Shown here: one piece after another, positions 63,477 through 64,000 of the stretch
Layout of the letters: each line of letters begins with the position of its first letter
Numbering within the stretch: the stretch's first letter is position 1
Assembly (NCBI GenBank): GCA_965198325.1
Contig: CBDAPE010000018.1
Coordinates: 186,001 to 250,000 of the forward strand
From: CBDAPE01 sp965198325
GTDB lineage: Bacteria > Pseudomonadota > Alphaproteobacteria > UBA828 > JAPUJA01
Direction of reading: 5' to 3'
DNA length: 64,000 nucleotides
Translations under genes and position numbers: made by a program
The notes under the pieces: generated by a model
What the model was told of the DNA's origin: nothing
The model's database searches: none
What the model saw: the letters and a program-made list of their open reading frames with translations, nothing else

Positions 63477-64000
63477 TCACCTCTCGATGATCTCGAAATG
63501 ATCGTACGAAAGCGGCACCGCCCATTCCGCGAGAGCCTCTCCGCGTCGGGTTCTGAGAGCGTTGTCGCAGACGTTGTCGTGAATGAAGTCGTCCAAGGCT
63601 GTTCCCGGGGCGAGCCGGTCCCGGGCGCTTGCCTGCTTCTCTTCCTGCGAGCGAACATCGAACCGGCGGCGGGCCGCGCGCAAGGCCGCGAACGCCCGGG
63701 GGCTGCCCTCGAACTGCAGGCTGCCGCGCTTTGCAAGATAGACCTGGGCCTCACCGAGGGTGCCCTGGCCCTCGGCGTGGCAGCGGATTTTCGCAAGCCT
63801 GCCGCGTGCATAGGTCGGTCCCACGGCACGGATCTCGGTTGCATCCATCGCCGCCAGCTGTGCGGATGTGAGATAGGTGAGCGCGATCTCGACGGCGGTG
63901 TCCGGCGAGGCCTCGAGTGTCGCGGGGATCGATCCGTAACTCGAGAAATGAGGCGCATAGACCACATCGAAGGATTCAAGCGTCGCGCGCAGCACCGGGA
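63477..64000 (-). CDS. Unrecognised protein, 5' end beyond the window
   Basis: The frame is open to the right edge, so the N-terminus is missing; the visible part is about 173 residues. It contains YAPHFSSYGSIPATLEASP, EIALTYLTSAQLAAMDATEI and a charged C-terminal part with QEEKQASARDRL. Acidic and basic residues are mixed in a way that supports real coding, and the composition fits the genome. I cannot name a family or function. Confidence 0.6.
   Translation of the reverse strand, partial: PVLRATLESFDVVYAPHFSSYGSIPATLEASPDTAVEIALTYLTSAQLAAMDATEIRAVGPTYARGRLAKIRCHAEGQGTLGEAQVYLAKRGSLQFEGSPRAFAALRAARRRFDVRSQEEKQASARDRLAPGTALDDFIHDNVCDNALRTRRGEALAEWAVPLSYDHFEIIER

Overview
The window is GC-rich chromosomal DNA from an alphaproteobacterium, probably Rhodospirillales-like or a neighbouring lineage. 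I infer this from gene content and order: a CcrM-type GANTC methyltransferase, split b and b' ATP synthase subunits in a separate F0 operon, the coxBA / ctaB-coxF-cox11-coxC-DUF983-SURF1-thrC-M16 neighbourhood, and a gcvT-gcvH-gcvP operon behind a tandem glycine riboswitch. I saw no rRNA, tRNA or CRISPR array. Most of the DNA is densely coding housekeeping sequence with many 4-base stop/start overlaps.

Layout. 1-9.9 kb: a TPR lipoprotein cut by the left edge, ETF:ubiquinone oxidoreductase, a family-4-type uracil-DNA glycosylase, a soluble lytic transglycosylase overlapping moaB, an HIBADH-family dehydrogenase broken by one in-frame amber codon, two small glycosyltransferases of the 'arsenosugar' families, and a PA0069-type radical SAM protein. 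9.9-19.2 kb: a CPA2 antiporter with a basic tail, then a genome-maintenance group: rnhB, ccrM, mutY, a DUF721 gene, a DsbA-like protein and smc. 19.3-21.8 kb: atpI-atpB-atpE-b'-b. 21.9-26.7 kb: gcvT, gcvH and gcvP under the riboswitch. 26.8-30.0 kb: CDGSH protein, thrB-rnhA, peroxiredoxin, YqgE/AlgH.

30.0-50.5 kb is the respiratory region. On the minus strand, ctaB, coxF, cox11, coxC, DUF983, SURF1, M32 carboxypeptidase, thrC, M16 peptidase, tusA and a GNAT gene form one long compact run (38846 down to 30069). The coxA and coxB genes that would normally precede ctaB lie about 9 kb away (50518 down to 47991). Between them sit a complete second cytochrome oxidase gene set on the plus strand (subunits II, I, two III-like proteins and IV; coxMNOP-like), an intact IS21-family element (istA-istB with terminal repeats), a DUF2189 membrane protein gene, and a decayed N-terminal fragment of a second ctaB next to coxA. 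This is the most accessory-looking part of the window and records how a housekeeping oxidase operon was split.

51-64 kb: tldD, gshA, rsmE, ubiA, an Lrp/AsnC regulator beside a creatinase-like M24 hydrolase that lacks the usual metal ligands, a MarR regulator whose promoter overlaps a palindrome and shares a 10-mer with the downstream NmrA-type oxidoreductase gene, a SAM methyltransferase, an uncharacterised lipoprotein, an FAD disulfide oxidoreductase broken by a one-base deletion, a small two-helix membrane protein, and an unrecognised gene cut by the right edge.

Two conserved genes carry single-base lesions (6865 amber; about 62146 frameshift). They may be young pseudogenes or assembly errors, and raw reads would decide.
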